Part shown: positions 25,798-35,090 of the stretch, in pieces
Numbering within the stretch: position 1 is the stretch's first letter
Layout: the number at the start of each line of letters is the position of its first letter
Assembly (NCBI GenBank): GCA_003697135.1
Contig: RFGC01000035.1
Coordinates: 62,001-126,000, forward strand
DNA: 64,000 nt
DNA from: Acidobacteriota bacterium
Lineage (GTDB): Bacteria > Acidobacteriota > Blastocatellia > Pyrinomonadales > Pyrinomonadaceae
Direction of reading: 5' to 3'
Position numbers and translations under genes: made by a program
The notes under the pieces: generated by a model
Database searches by the model: none
The model's input: only the letters and a program-made list of their open reading frames with translations
What the model was told of the DNA's origin: nothing

Positions 25798-27374
25798 ATC
25801 GCGACCAAATGATTTCCCGCATAGAAGATGAAAAATGTTGGGACATCATCGTTATCGGCGGTGGATGTAGCGGCGTTGGCTGTGCTGTTGATGCCGCTTC
25901 AAGAGGCTATAAGGTTTTGCTTTTAGAGAAAGAAGATTTCGGTAAAGGCACATCTTCGCGTTCAACAAAGCTTATTCACGGCGGAGTCCGCTACCTGAAA
26001 AGCGGACAATTCCGATTGGTTAAAGAAGCTCTACAAGAAAGAGAAATTTTACACAAAAATGCTTCTCATATCGTCCGCCGACTCGATTTTCTCGTGCCAT
26101 GTTATAGCTTTCCCGAACTACTTTTCTACTCATGCGGTTTGAAACTTTATGATCTTATGTCCCATTCTTCGAGTTTCAAAAGGTTTGCAATTGTCTCAAG
26201 CAAAACAGCCTTCAATCTCGTGCCGACTTTGCAAACAGAGAATATCAAAAGCGGCGTCATCTATTCAGATGGGCAATTCGACGATGCAAGGCTTTTGATA
26301 AGTTTGGTGAAAACAGCCGTTAAGTTAGGTGCAACCGTTTTGAATTATGCAAGAGTTTTCGCCCTATCGAAAAACACGCAAGGCGCTATTGACGGAGTTG
26401 AATTCATTGATGAAGAAACCGGCAGGCTTTTTTACGCAAAAGCAAAAATCGTAATCAATGCAACGGGAGCTTTTTGTGATTCTATAAGAAAAATGTCCGA
26501 CAAAACGGCTGTTGAATTGATTTCGCCCAGTCAAGGTGCGCATCTGGTTCTAGATAAATCTTCTCTTGAATCGAATTACGCAGTTCTTATTCCGAAAACA
26601 ACCGATAAAAGAGTCTTTTTTGCTATTCCATGGCTTGACCGCGTGATTATCGGGACAACAGACACTCCAACAAAGAAAATCGAAATCGAGCCAAAAGCCT
26701 TCAAGGAAGAAGTAGAATTTCTCTTGGAAACCTACTGCGCTCATTTCAGGCAAGCGCCTTTAAGAATCTATAGCGTTTTTGCAGGCATCAGACCACTTGT
26801 TGACATCAATAAATCGAAACAAACCGCTAAAGTTTCTCGCGACTACTTCATCGAAGTTGACAAACACAAATTACTAACTTTGACTGGTGGAAAATGGACA
26901 ACTTATCGAAAAATGGCGGAAAAAACGATTGACTTAGCGGCGTCTCTTGCCGAACTTCCTGCCCGAAGATGTGTCACGAAAAACCTGAAAATTCATGGCT
27001 ACGTTGAAAACTTCACAGAAGACCTTGAAAGAAACCGATTGAGCATTTACGGCTCCGACGCAAAAGAGATTCAGGAAATTGCAAATCAAAACGAAACTTA
27101 CGCAGAGCAACTACACGAAAATTTGCCCTATATGGCTGCGGAAATCGTATGGGCAGTGCGCAAAGAAATGGCTCTAACTCTAGAAGACGTCCTTTCTCGA
27201 AGAACACGCTCGCTTTTTCTAGATGCAAAAGCGGCTGTTGAAATAGCCCCGAAAGTTGCACGGTTGATGGCGAAAGAAATGGGAAAAAATGACGACTGGG
27301 AAAAAGAGCAACTCGAGAAATTCAAACAGACGGCAGAGAATTTTCTGTGCTTTGTGAATTTCGTCAGCGATTGA
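25794..27374 (+). CDS. glpD: Glycerol-3-phosphate dehydrogenase, FAD-dependent
   Basis: This is a GlpD-type flavoenzyme of 526 residues that oxidises glycerol 3-phosphate to dihydroxyacetone phosphate and passes electrons to quinone at the inner membrane. The FAD-binding motif is IIVIGGGCSGVGCAVDAASRG, and the GlpD signature follows (SSRSTKLIHGGVRYL). A DAO domain (GVIYSDGQFDDARLLISLV) and C-terminal helical domain complete the protein. Translation starts at GTG 25794 within the mutL stop; an ATG 15 bp later is an alternative. It ends flush against the stop of the convergent MgtE_N/CBS gene, with no gap. Confidence 0.94.
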   Translation: MNRDQMISRIEDEKCWDIIVIGGGCSGVGCAVDAASRGYKVLLLEKEDFGKGTSSRSTKLIHGGVRYLKSGQFRLVKEALQEREILHKNASHIVRRLDFLVPCYSFPELLFYSCGLKLYDLMSHSSSFKRFAIVSSKTAFNLVPTLQTENIKSGVIYSDGQFDDARLLISLVKTAVKLGATVLNYARVFALSKNTQGAIDGVEFIDEETGRLFYAKAKIVINATGAFCDSIRKMSDKTAVELISPSQGAHLVLDKSSLESNYAVLIPKTTDKRVFFAIPWLDRVIIGTTDTPTKKIEIEPKAFKEEVEFLLETYCAHFRQAPLRIYSVFAGIRPLVDINKSKQTAKVSRDYFIEVDKHKLLTLTGGKWTTYRKMAEKTIDLAASLAELPARRCVTKNLKIHGYVENFTEDLERNRLSIYGSDAKEIQEIANQNETYAEQLHENLPYMAAEIVWAVRKEMALTLEDVLSRRTRSLFLDAKAAVEIAPKVARLMAKEMGKNDDWEKEQLEKFKQTAENFLCFVNFVSD

Positions 27375-28619
27375 TTAACCAAAAAATCTAGGCAGTTTGC
27401 TTTTAATACCTTTAGGCAAGAGAATTTCCATTGCATCATCTACAGTTACTATCCCAGCAATCTCTCCCCAATCGTCAACAACGGGAAGAGCAAGCAAGTT
27501 ATATTCAGCAATCTTTCTTGCCACCTCTTCGGCTGGATCGTCAGGATGCGCATATTGAAAGTTGGTTCTCATCACTTTTTCAAGTGGCAACGTCGGATCG
27601 GCAAGTATCAATTTGCGTAAAGATAAAACACCACACAATTTCCATGAACCTTCTTCTTCAACAACGTAGATGTAGTAAATCATGTTAGGCGTTTGTGCCA
27701 TTTCCCTAAGTCTCGCAATCGCCTGAGCAACGGTTATATTCTTGGGAAATACAACAAACTCTGTAGTCATCAAACCGCCCGCAGTGCCTTCTTTGAAGGT
27801 CATCAATTCGGCTACGTCGGCTTTTTCTTCTTCTTCCATCAAATTGAAAAGCTCTTGCGCTTTCTCTGCGTCCATCTCGCCCAAAACATCAACCGCATCG
27901 TCGGGAGACATTTCTTGCAAAATATCAGCAGCGCGCTCTTCGTCCATCTCTTCCAAAATGCGAGCTTGATTTTCAGGCGACATCTCTTCGAGCGTTTCTG
28001 CCGCAATTTCATTGTCCAAAGATTCAACTATCTCGGTTCGGTGAATAGGCGATAGTGACTCTGCTAATTGAGCAATCTCGACAGGATGAAGGCGCGAAAG
28101 TTTGTCTTTTGAGATTTTCAGTTGCACAGCCGCTGTTGGCGTATCTGTTGCAAGATAGCCAACATCAGCCCAATCAATAACTTCGACAGGATAATTCGGA
28201 TAAACACCAGCAGGCAAAAGACGTCTTAAAAAGCCGTGAATACTCACATCAGCACCAGCAACCAGCCATTTATCGCCAACCTCGATTAACTGAACATCGT
28301 TGACGCGAACCACTCTCTTGCCGTCAACATCAATCAACTGTTTGTCCAAAACATCTTTTGCGAGCAAAACCTCGCCTTCTCTTCGCGCAAAAGGGCGAAG
28401 ATCGAGAACGTCGGTGTTCATTTTCGCACCGCCTTCGCCGAATTCCGAAATCTTCGCCCATGGAACGAAAAAGTTACGTCGTCTGTATCTCGCAACCAAA
28501 CCTATAATTGGCGGATAGTCTTCTTCGCCGTAGCGGACTACCAAATCGTTGATTGTAGCGATTTTTTCGCCTTCAGCGTCAAAAACAGGTTTGCCAATGA
28601 TTTGAGATAAGTAAAGCAT
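27375..28619 (-). CDS. PRC-barrel / MgtE_N / CBS-domain protein, no membrane part
   Basis: This soluble 414-residue protein has the cytoplasmic sensor part of MgtE magnesium channels but no channel. Two PRC-barrel-like modules occupy residues 1-130 (IGKPVFDAEGEKIATINDLVV and a second KRVVRVNDVQL). The MgtE N domain, with repeated EEMxxExxADILxEM helices, runs from about 175 to 275. A CBS pair (GLMTTEFVVFPKN and PVVDDWGEIAGIVTVDDAME) follows, and the chain ends at once. There is no hydrophobic segment. Relatives are often found beside Nramp-type transporters, but none is here; its neighbour is lpdA, 21 bp upstream on the same strand. A role in divalent-cation or nucleotide sensing is inferred. 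Confidence 0.87.
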   Translation of the reverse strand: MLYLSQIIGKPVFDAEGEKIATINDLVVRYGEEDYPPIIGLVARYRRRNFFVPWAKISEFGEGGAKMNTDVLDLRPFARREGEVLLAKDVLDKQLIDVDGKRVVRVNDVQLIEVGDKWLVAGADVSIHGFLRRLLPAGVYPNYPVEVIDWADVGYLATDTPTAAVQLKISKDKLSRLHPVEIAQLAESLSPIHRTEIVESLDNEIAAETLEEMSPENQARILEEMDEERAADILQEMSPDDAVDVLGEMDAEKAQELFNLMEEEEKADVAELMTFKEGTAGGLMTTEFVVFPKNITVAQAIARLREMAQTPNMIYYIYVVEEEGSWKLCGVLSLRKLILADPTLPLEKVMRTNFQYAHPDDPAEEVARKIAEYNLLALPVVDDWGEIAGIVTVDDAMEILLPKGIKSKLPRFFG

Positions 28620-28640
28620 TTACCGCCTTGCGAAATCACT

Positions 28641-30050
28641 TCATAGATGAATTGTCAAATCATGAATGCCCTCAGCCGCTTCCATAATGCTTTCGGAAAC
28701 AGTCGGATGCGCATGTATTGTTCGTCCGAGTTCATCAGCCGTTGTTTCTAGCGTCATTGCAACGCAAGCCTCAGCCAAAAGCTCTGTCGCATGTGGCCCT
28801 ATGATATGCACGCCTAAAACTTCATCATATTTTTTCTCGGCGACGATTTTGACAAAGCCTTCTGTCTCGCCCAGAATCCTCGCCTTGCCGCTTGCAGAAA
28901 ACGGAAATTTCGCAACCTTTACGTCGTAACCAAGTTCTCTCGCCTTTGCTTCTGTAAGCCCAACAGATGCGACTTCTGGATCGCAATAAGTGCAATTCGG
29001 CACTAAACGATGATTTATCGGCTCAACACGCTTTCCTGCGATCTTTTCCACAACCAAAATCCCTTCCTTCGATGCAAGATGCGCCAGCCACGCAGTATCA
29101 ATCACATCGCCGATTGCATAAATGCCGGGTTCATCTGTTTCGCAAAATTCGTTGACCTTTATAGTTCCGCGCTTGTTTACAACCACTTTTGTATTTTCTA
29201 GTCCCAGTCCTTCCGTGTAAGGCATTCTCCCGACGGCAACAAGGAGCATTTCAGCTTCAAAACTTACGTCATTGCCTTTTGAGTCTTTTCCAGAGACTCT
29301 AACGCAAGATTTCATCTTCTGCATCTTGTCTAGTTTGATTCCCGTATGCACTTTGATTCCACGCTTTTTGAAACTTCTTTCAAGCTCTCTTGAAACTTCT
29401 GCGTCTTCGACTGGGACAATTCTATCCAAAAGCTCGATAATCGTCGTATCAGAACCAAAGCGAGCAAAAACGCTGGCAAATTCAACCCCTACAGCGCCTG
29501 CTCCCATCACGATTAAGCTCTTCGGCACTCTGTCTATTTCTAAAATCTGATCCGAATTTACGACTTGCTTGCCATCGGTTTCAAAGCCCGGAATGGGACG
29601 ACAAACCGAACCAGTGGCAATGATGATATTCTTTGTTTCTATGGTGTCTTTTTTGCCGTTATCGTATGAAACCTCAACTTTTCTAGGCGAAACGATTTTC
29701 CCAAAACCATTGAAAACAGCTACTTTGTTTTTCTTCATCAAATAAGAAACGCCTGCTGAGTTCTTTGCAACGACATCGTTTTTGTATTTTTGAACTTTCG
29801 CCCAGTCGTAGCCTAAACCTTCGACCTTCAAACCAAACTCTTCAAAATGCCGAGCCTTTTCGTAAAGATGAGCCGCATTGAGCAAGGCTTTCGTTGGAAT
29901 GCAACCTCTAAGGCCGCAAGTTCCGCCTAATCTGCCACCCTTTTCTTTCTCCACGATAGCAACCTTCAATCCGAGTTGAGCGCCGCGCACTGCGGCAACG
30001 TAACCACCCGGTCCCGCGCCGATTATCGTTACATCAAATTGTTCTGCCAT
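28641..30050 (-). CDS. lpdA: Dihydrolipoyl dehydrogenase
   Basis: This is the E3 flavoprotein, 469 residues, that reoxidises dihydrolipoamide in 2-oxoacid dehydrogenase and glycine cleavage complexes. The FAD loop is IIGAGPGGYVAAVRGAQLG, the redox disulfide is C45-G-L-R-G-C50 (usually CLNVGC), the NAD loop is VMGAGAVGVEFASVFARFG and the active-site His lies in HAHPTVSE. The variant between the two cysteines suggests a side branch of the family, but all catalytic groups are present. No E1 or E2 genes are near. The short gap to the MgtE_N gene suggests one transcript. Confidence 0.93.
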   Translation of the reverse strand: MAEQFDVTIIGAGPGGYVAAVRGAQLGLKVAIVEKEKGGRLGGTCGLRGCIPTKALLNAAHLYEKARHFEEFGLKVEGLGYDWAKVQKYKNDVVAKNSAGVSYLMKKNKVAVFNGFGKIVSPRKVEVSYDNGKKDTIETKNIIIATGSVCRPIPGFETDGKQVVNSDQILEIDRVPKSLIVMGAGAVGVEFASVFARFGSDTTIIELLDRIVPVEDAEVSRELERSFKKRGIKVHTGIKLDKMQKMKSCVRVSGKDSKGNDVSFEAEMLLVAVGRMPYTEGLGLENTKVVVNKRGTIKVNEFCETDEPGIYAIGDVIDTAWLAHLASKEGILVVEKIAGKRVEPINHRLVPNCTYCDPEVASVGLTEAKARELGYDVKVAKFPFSASGKARILGETEGFVKIVAEKKYDEVLGVHIIGPHATELLAEACVAMTLETTADELGRTIHAHPTVSESIMEAAEGIHDLTIHL

Positions 30051-30196
30051 CTGTTGACTTCCCCTTTTTGCGAAGTTTAGACTTAAAAAATAAAATTATA
30101 CGGTGTCGCCCAAAAAAGAAAAAACAGCATCTGCTATTTCTCTTTAACTTGCAAGCCGGAACTTTTAGGCTCAAACTTTTCGGATAAAGACGTTTT

Positions 30197-30757
30197 ATGG
30201 ATTTCATACTTGAACATTTCCAAAGAACCGGTGCCCTTCTGAAAGGACATTTTATCCTTTCAAGCGGATTGCACAGTTCGACTTATTTGCAATGCGCTTT
30301 AGCTTTGCAAATGCCTTCGGATGCAAAAATGTTCGGTCAAATGATTGCGGAAAAAGTCAATGAAGATATTGAAACCGTCGCTTCGCCAGCAATCGGCGGT
30401 TTGATTATAGGCTATGCAGTTGCTGAAGCCCTAAATGCCAGATTCATTTGGACTGAAAGAGAAAACGGCAAAATGACTTTAAGACGCGGCTTTTCCGTCA
30501 AAAACGGCGAAAAAATTCTGATTGTTGAAGATGTAATAACAACTGGTGGCTCAACAAAAGAATGCATGCAAGCCTTGCAAGAAAATGGAGCTTCGATAAA
30601 AGCGGCGGCTTGCATTATTGATCGCTCAGGTGGAAAGGCTAACGTTGGAGTTCCGCAAATCAGTCTAGTAAGCATTGAAGTCCCAACTTACAAGCCTGAA
30701 GAATGCCCTCTATGCAAACAAAACATTCCGGCTGTTAAACCCGGAAGCAGAAGGTAG
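30197..30757 (+). CDS. pyrE: Orotate phosphoribosyltransferase
   Basis: This 186-residue enzyme makes orotidine 5'-phosphate from orotate and PRPP in pyrimidine synthesis. The N-terminus (LKGHFILSSGLHSSTYLQC) is typical of PyrE, and the PRPP-binding loop is ILIVEDVITTGGSTKE. A Cys pair near the end (PEECPLCK) is a feature of one PyrE branch. It is the first gene of a run pyrE-truA-DUF952-uppS with gaps of 16 and 25 bp and one overlap. Confidence 0.95.
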   Translation: MDFILEHFQRTGALLKGHFILSSGLHSSTYLQCALALQMPSDAKMFGQMIAEKVNEDIETVASPAIGGLIIGYAVAEALNARFIWTERENGKMTLRRGFSVKNGEKILIVEDVITTGGSTKECMQALQENGASIKAAACIIDRSGGKANVGVPQISLVSIEVPTYKPEECPLCKQNIPAVKPGSRR

Positions 30758-30773
30758 AGAGTAAAGCGGTAAA

Positions 30774-31529
30774 ATGGCGAATTTCAAGCTCCTGATACAA
30801 TATGACGGAACCGACTTTTACGGATGGCAGATTCAGAAAAACAAGCGCACCGTTCAGGGCGAACTTCAAAGAGTTTTATCGCTACTCGAAGGCAAAAAAG
30901 TCCATGTTTACGGCTCTGGAAGAACCGATGCTGGCGTTCACGCTGAAGGACAGGTCGCAAATGTTAAACTCACAAAACCTTTCACACCAGAAAAACTCCG
31001 AAAAGCTATAAACGCAAATCTCGAAAAAGATTTAAGAATCTTAGACGTCGAAGAAGTTCCGGAAAATTTCCATGCCCGGTTTTCAGCAAAAAGCAAAACC
31101 TATGTCTATCGCATCATAAACGCACCTGTAATTTCACCGTTTTGGGTTCGATACGCTCTTCACGAGACTCGTCCGCTGGACATATCAAAAATGAGCGAAG
31201 CATTGAAAGTTTTTGTAGGAAAGCATGATTGGAGCGCATTTTCATCATCAGAAAGCACTGCGAAAAGCAAAATGCGAAAAATCATCGAAGCAAAACTCGA
31301 AACTTATTACGATAAACGCGCCATGAGCGAGATAATTGAAATTCACATAACTGGCGACGGTTTTCTTCGCTACATGGTGCGGTCAATCGTCGGGACACTT
31401 CTTGAAGTCGGTAGAAACGAGAAAGAAATCGCTCAAATCAAAGAAGCTCTTTTGACAGGCAACAAAAAACTAGCAGGACAAACAGCTCCACCTCACGGAT
31501 TGACCTTACTGAAGGTTTCTTACGATTAA
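30774..31529 (+). CDS. truA: tRNA pseudouridine(38-40) synthase TruA
   Basis: This enzyme converts uridines 38-40 of the tRNA anticodon stem-loop to pseudouridine. It is 251 residues, the normal size. The N-terminal motif is IQYDGTDFYGWQIQ, and the catalytic Asp52 sits in GSGRTDAGVHAEGQV. The late motif FLRYMVRSIVGTLLEVG is also present. It begins 16 bp after pyrE, so the two are probably cotranscribed. Confidence 0.96.
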   Translation: MANFKLLIQYDGTDFYGWQIQKNKRTVQGELQRVLSLLEGKKVHVYGSGRTDAGVHAEGQVANVKLTKPFTPEKLRKAINANLEKDLRILDVEEVPENFHARFSAKSKTYVYRIINAPVISPFWVRYALHETRPLDISKMSEALKVFVGKHDWSAFSSSESTAKSKMRKIIEAKLETYYDKRAMSEIIEIHITGDGFLRYMVRSIVGTLLEVGRNEKEIAQIKEALLTGNKKLAGQTAPPHGLTLLKVSYD

Positions 31530-31554
31530 AAAAGAACGGGATTTTTGTAAGAAA

Positions 31555-31860
31555 ATGCTTATTTATCACGTAGTTTTGCCGAAAGTTTGGGAAGAGTTCA
31601 AAGACAAAGTTGAATACGAAGCACAAAGCCTCAAAGTTGAAGGTTTCATTCATTGTAGCTACAAATATCAATTGGAGAAGGTGCTTGAAAGATATTTTTC
31701 TGAAGCAGAAAAGGTTATAATCTTAAGCATAAATCCGCATCGGTTGAATGCTAAAGTCGTCATTGAGCCTTCGACCGATGGAGAATTCTATCCGCATGTT
31801 TACGGGAAAATAAATTTATCGGCGGTAACCAAAATCGAAGAAAGGCACTTGAGATGCTGA
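31555..31860 (+). CDS. DUF952 domain protein
   Basis: This 101-residue protein matches the DUF952 pattern: an early IYHV, then EGFIHCSY near residue 50, a hydrophobic strand KVIILSIN, and late EFYPHVYGKINLSAV. The family has an ADP-ribosyltransferase-like small fold in known structures, but no activity is established. The last 7 bp overlap the start of uppS (ATGCTGA). Its place inside an operon with pyrE, truA and uppS is the only functional hint. Confidence 0.85.
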   Translation: MLIYHVVLPKVWEEFKDKVEYEAQSLKVEGFIHCSYKYQLEKVLERYFSEAEKVIILSINPHRLNAKVVIEPSTDGEFYPHVYGKINLSAVTKIEERHLRC

Positions 31861-32633
31861 AAAGTTTTGTTGGAATTATCGAAGAGAACTCACAAGAAGC
31901 CGAACTTCTCGAAAGAATAGATTTGAAGCGACTTCCGAAGCATATAGCAATAATCATGGACGGGAACGGGCGTTGGGCTAAAATGCGCGGCAAGCCCCGC
32001 CTTCAAGGTCATCGTGAAGGTGCGGAATCCGTAAGAGCTATCCTAGATACCTGTGCCCGCCTTCAAATAAAGGCTCTAACTCTTTATGCCTTTTCTACCG
32101 AAAACTGGAAGCGCCCTAAAGAAGAAGTTTCTGGTCTAATGGAGATGCTCCGCTACTACCTGAAAAAAGAGTTAGACACACTCCACAAAAATAACATTCG
32201 TTTTCAAGCAATAGGGCGCCTCAGCGAGCTTGCTCCGGACATTCAAAATCAGATAAGGCAAGCAGAAGAGAAAACAAGTAGCAACACAGGCACGATTCTA
32301 AGCGTCGCTCTCAATTATGGTGGCAGAGCCGAGATAGCAGAAGCGGCACGCAAAGCCGCAAAAAAACTCTTGCAAGAAGGACGCTCACTAGACGAACTCA
32401 ATGAAGAAGAAATCGAAAAACACCTTTACACATACGGACTTCCCGAAGTTGATCTCTTGATTCGCACTAGCGGCGAATACAGAGTTTCTAACTTCCTCCT
32501 CTGGCAAATTGCTTACAGCGAGATTTACATAACACCGGTTCTCTTTCCTGATTTCAGAAGAGCCGAGATTCTTAAAGCTATTATTGATTTTCAAAACCGT
32601 GAGCGCCGTTTTGGCGGGATAAAAGCTCAATAG
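31854..32633 (+). CDS. uppS: Isoprenyl transferase (undecaprenyl diphosphate synthase type)
   Basis: This cis-prenyltransferase extends farnesyl diphosphate with isopentenyl diphosphate to make the lipid carrier for cell-wall and O-antigen synthesis. The signature IAIIMDGNGRWAK has the catalytic Asp36, followed by GHREGAESV and later RTSGEYRVSNFLLWQIAYSE, where Arg and Ser bind the substrate phosphate. Length is 259 residues, with about 28 extra at the N-terminus compared with the shortest homologues. It overlaps the DUF952 gene by 7 bp. Confidence 0.95.
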   Translation: MLKSFVGIIEENSQEAELLERIDLKRLPKHIAIIMDGNGRWAKMRGKPRLQGHREGAESVRAILDTCARLQIKALTLYAFSTENWKRPKEEVSGLMEMLRYYLKKELDTLHKNNIRFQAIGRLSELAPDIQNQIRQAEEKTSSNTGTILSVALNYGGRAEIAEAARKAAKKLLQEGRSLDELNEEEIEKHLYTYGLPEVDLLIRTSGEYRVSNFLLWQIAYSEIYITPVLFPDFRRAEILKAIIDFQNRERRFGGIKAQ

Positions 32634-32661
32634 GATTTAGCTTTGATTCTCTGGATGTTTC

Positions 32662-34437
32662 TTATCTACTGCATCGTTCTACTTGTCTTTGGAGTGCTAT
32701 GACCTCTTCGTTATCGGGATTAACTTCTTTGGCCGCTTCCAGTTGATTTTTCGCCTGCAAGCAATCTCCTTTTTCAATGAAAATCTTTCCTAACGAAATG
32801 TAGGCATCTATCAATTGATTATTCCAGAAAAGAGCGGTCTTGAGATTAGCTACAGCTTGCTCCATCTCACCTTGGCGCAAATAAATCTGCCCGATTAGGA
32901 AATACGCCTCGGCTGTCATTGGCTCTATGGCTAAAACTCTTCTCAGTAAATTTAATGCTTGCTCATCGTTCCCGTTCTTATAGAAATCTTTTGCTTGTTC
33001 TAGGAACCTCTCAGCTTCGGTTACAAATCTCTTTTCAGGTTTGGAAAGTTTCTTTGTTTTCTCTGCCAAAATCATTGCCCCAATCTCTTCTCTCGAAGGC
33101 AATCGGAAACGCATTTGAATATAGAAGGTTTTGTCCCTTCGCCACGAAGATTCTAGTTCCGCATATCTTTTCAAAAATCTTCTGGCTTGGTTATCGAAAT
33201 CCGCCGCTTTTTGTTTATCTTCCATCTCTTCCAAAGCTTTCGCAAGAATGTAATACGCTTCTCCATCCGATGGATTCGATGCAACAACCTGAGTTAAATT
33301 TTCCGCCGCCGACACATAGTCTTTATTGAGAAACAATGCAAACCCATAGTTGAAACGAGCCTGAGTATTTTCTGGTGATGAATCTACGGCCGTTTTTAGA
33401 AACTTCAAACCTTCTTCTAAAAGTGCGGCACTTTTTCTTTTATCTCTTTTCTCGCTTTGTGAAGCCTCGACGGCAATTGCACCAACCATGTTGAAAATAT
33501 CAACCAGTTGAAGACTTTCGGCAACTGAACGCATGGTTGCTAATGCTCTTTCGTAGCTTTTCTGGCGCCAATAGATCGAACCAATAAAAAGTGCCGCTTC
33601 TTCATAATGAGAATCGCTCTCCGGGATTTTGGAAAGATACTCTATGGCTTCATCTAACTTTCCTTGATTCATGTAAAGATACCCAAGCTCCAAAATCGCA
33701 TCTGAGTAAACTTTAGCATCATCAGCGACTTCCCCTTTTTCAGCCTTCTCTTGCTCGTAAATTCTAATTGCATTCCTCAAAAATGCTTCACGCAATCCTG
33801 AATCAGAAGCAGACAGAAGTCCTTTGATATAAGCCTCGAAAGCCCTTGAAGGAATTTTGTTCGATATTCTCACAAAATCTCTTTCAGCGAATGGCAACGG
33901 CTGTGTGTAGGTCCGCAAGAGAACTTGGTAAGCAAGTTTACCTTGTAAATCTTGAAGTTTTGTTAACGCATCGCTTAAATCTATAGGCTTTGAAAATCCT
34001 CTTTCGTTCTCTTCAAGGAATCTACCTTCTTTGATTCTGATGAGTCTAGACTTTATACTCACTGTAGCTGCCACTTCACCTTGAGCGGGAAAAACATTGT
34101 ATTCACCAACTACCAAAATCGTCGCATCAGCCAATTTAGCTAATTTCAACGAAGTCGCAAGACTTAAGACACTTGCCGAAGAAATCCCCAATTGATTTTG
34201 GAGTAATCTTCTTTCCTCGTCGGAAACAACTCCTACAATAACTTTCGCTTCTTTGGAATTTGCCAAAATATCCGTTAAAGATTTCGCTATAGCCTCTCCG
34301 ATCCAGTTAAACTCAGCTTTATTGTCTATGGTGCTTTTGTTCTCAAAAGGTATGATTATGATTTTTTCCACACTTTGCCCTAACAAACTCTGAACGCCAG
34401 ATGCAAAAAGAAAAAGCATGAATAAAACTCTTTTCAT
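32662..34437 (-). CDS. Exported TPR protein with FlgO/CsgG-like N-terminal domain
   Basis: This protein has 591 residues. I start at ATG 34437 because it opens a signal peptide (KRVLFMLFLFASGVQSLLG); an upstream in-frame extension would run through the terminator stem of the tRNA gene. After the signal comes a beta-strand domain (KIIIIPFENKST, NWIGEAIAKSLTDIL, ATILVVGEYN) like the nucleoside-binding-like FlgO/CsgG/TolB-type domains of periplasmic proteins. From about residue 240 onward there are tetratricopeptide repeats, including VADDAKVYSDAILELGYLY and MTAEAYFLIGQIYLRQGEME. A periplasmic or outer-membrane scaffold role is inferred. It lies convergent to uppS with 28 bp between. Confidence 0.75.
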   Translation of the reverse strand: MKRVLFMLFLFASGVQSLLGQSVEKIIIIPFENKSTIDNKAEFNWIGEAIAKSLTDILANSKEAKVIVGVVSDEERRLLQNQLGISSASVLSLATSLKLAKLADATILVVGEYNVFPAQGEVAATVSIKSRLIRIKEGRFLEENERGFSKPIDLSDALTKLQDLQGKLAYQVLLRTYTQPLPFAERDFVRISNKIPSRAFEAYIKGLLSASDSGLREAFLRNAIRIYEQEKAEKGEVADDAKVYSDAILELGYLYMNQGKLDEAIEYLSKIPESDSHYEEAALFIGSIYWRQKSYERALATMRSVAESLQLVDIFNMVGAIAVEASQSEKRDKRKSAALLEEGLKFLKTAVDSSPENTQARFNYGFALFLNKDYVSAAENLTQVVASNPSDGEAYYILAKALEEMEDKQKAADFDNQARRFLKRYAELESSWRRDKTFYIQMRFRLPSREEIGAMILAEKTKKLSKPEKRFVTEAERFLEQAKDFYKNGNDEQALNLLRRVLAIEPMTAEAYFLIGQIYLRQGEMEQAVANLKTALFWNNQLIDAYISLGKIFIEKGDCLQAKNQLEAAKEVNPDNEEVIALQRQVERCSR

Positions 34438-34445
34438 AAAACCCA

Positions 34446-34482
34446 AAAACAAAAAAATTCGCTTTTGAACGAAGCGAATTTT
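34446..34482 (-). terminator. Intrinsic terminator of the tRNA-Glu gene
   Basis: On the minus strand an 11-bp stem (AAAATTCGCTT with AAGCGAATTTT) and a 7-nt loop are followed by a T-rich run. It lies 42 bp past the tRNA 3' end and just before the start of the TPR gene, so it ends tRNA transcription. This also argues that the TPR gene starts downstream of it, at 34437. Confidence 0.75.
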
Positions 34483-34524
34483 CAAAAAATTAGGATGCTA
34501 GTTTTTCGAGCTTTGGTTTGAAAA

Positions 34525-34600
34525 TGGTAGTCGGTACGGGATTCGAACCCGTGTTTCCGCCTTGAAAGAGCGGTGTCCTAGGCCTCTAGACGAACCGACC
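34525..34600 (-). tRNA. tRNA-Glu(TTC)
   Basis: The 76-nt minus-strand sequence folds as a standard cloverleaf. The acceptor arm GGTCGGT pairs with ACCGACT (one G-U), the anticodon stem is CCGCT/GGCGG around loop CTTTCAA, giving anticodon TTC, and the T arm is GGGTTCGAATCCC. CCA is encoded at 34525-34527. It reads glutamate codons GAA and GAG. It stands alone with its own promoter and terminator. Confidence 0.97.
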
Positions 34601-34635
34601 AAGTTGTCAACGACGCTCAAAATGTGAAATTTCAG

Positions 34636-34663
34636 ATTACATTAAACGGATTTTCTTTGTCAA
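34636..34663 (-). promoter_or_regulatory. Sigma-70 promoter for tRNA-Glu
   Basis: On the minus strand there is a perfect -35 TTGACA (34658-34663), a 16-bp spacer and -10 TGTAAT (34636-34641, five of six consensus positions). Transcription would start near 34629, about 29 nt before the mature tRNA 5' end at 34600. Confidence 0.65.
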
Positions 34664-34800
34664 ATCCAGAAGTTTCCAAAGGCCAAAATATTGGTTAAAA
34701 ACAAAGAAACCACCAAATCGAAAGCCCTTACAGATTGGTTGAATAGAGACGCCGAAAGATGTTTGTTAGGAAACCACGAAGAGCATGTTAGTTGGTTTGA

Positions 34801-35090
34801 AGAGCATACAAAATTAGAACACAAGAGCTTGCAGATTGGCTAGCAGAAGAGAGTCACTTGGCTCTCCCACGAAATACATAAAAGAGAACCGAGAGCAAGA
34901 ATCGGCATTTGAAGAAAGAGTCTTGAAAGATATTCTAAACAAAAAAGGTATTATCTTTTGTCAAAACTTTTGGGGGCGTGGTGAGCAAGGTGATCACATT
35001 GATGTTTGGGATGGCTTAAACATGGCTTGTGGTCAACGAAATTACTACGGACGTTCAAAGCAAGTTTGGTTTTGGGAGATAAAAGTATGA
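34801..35090 (+). pseudogene. Decayed C-terminal half of a Tae4-like amidase
   Basis: Two reading frames together resemble the C-terminal half of Tae4-family peptidoglycan amidases. The first, from 34801, reads RTQELADWLAEE and ends in TAA near 34881. The second frame, shifted, reads KKGIIFCQNFWGRGEQ and GDHIDVWDG, matching the GIIFF and GDHIDLWNG motifs; the His of GDHID is the family's catalytic His. No N-terminal half with the catalytic Cys motif is visible upstream, and 34621-34800 is closed in this frame. So the gene appears truncated and frameshifted. Identification is by memory of motifs, not by alignment. The stop at 35090 overlaps the next gene's ATG (ATGA). Upstream, 34601-34800 holds only the tRNA promoter and an unrecognised 50-codon open frame. 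Confidence 0.5.

Noticed and set aside
32919-33329. Plus-strand 136-codon frame opposite the TPR gene
   Set aside because: Antisense to a well-supported TPR coding region and of odd composition.
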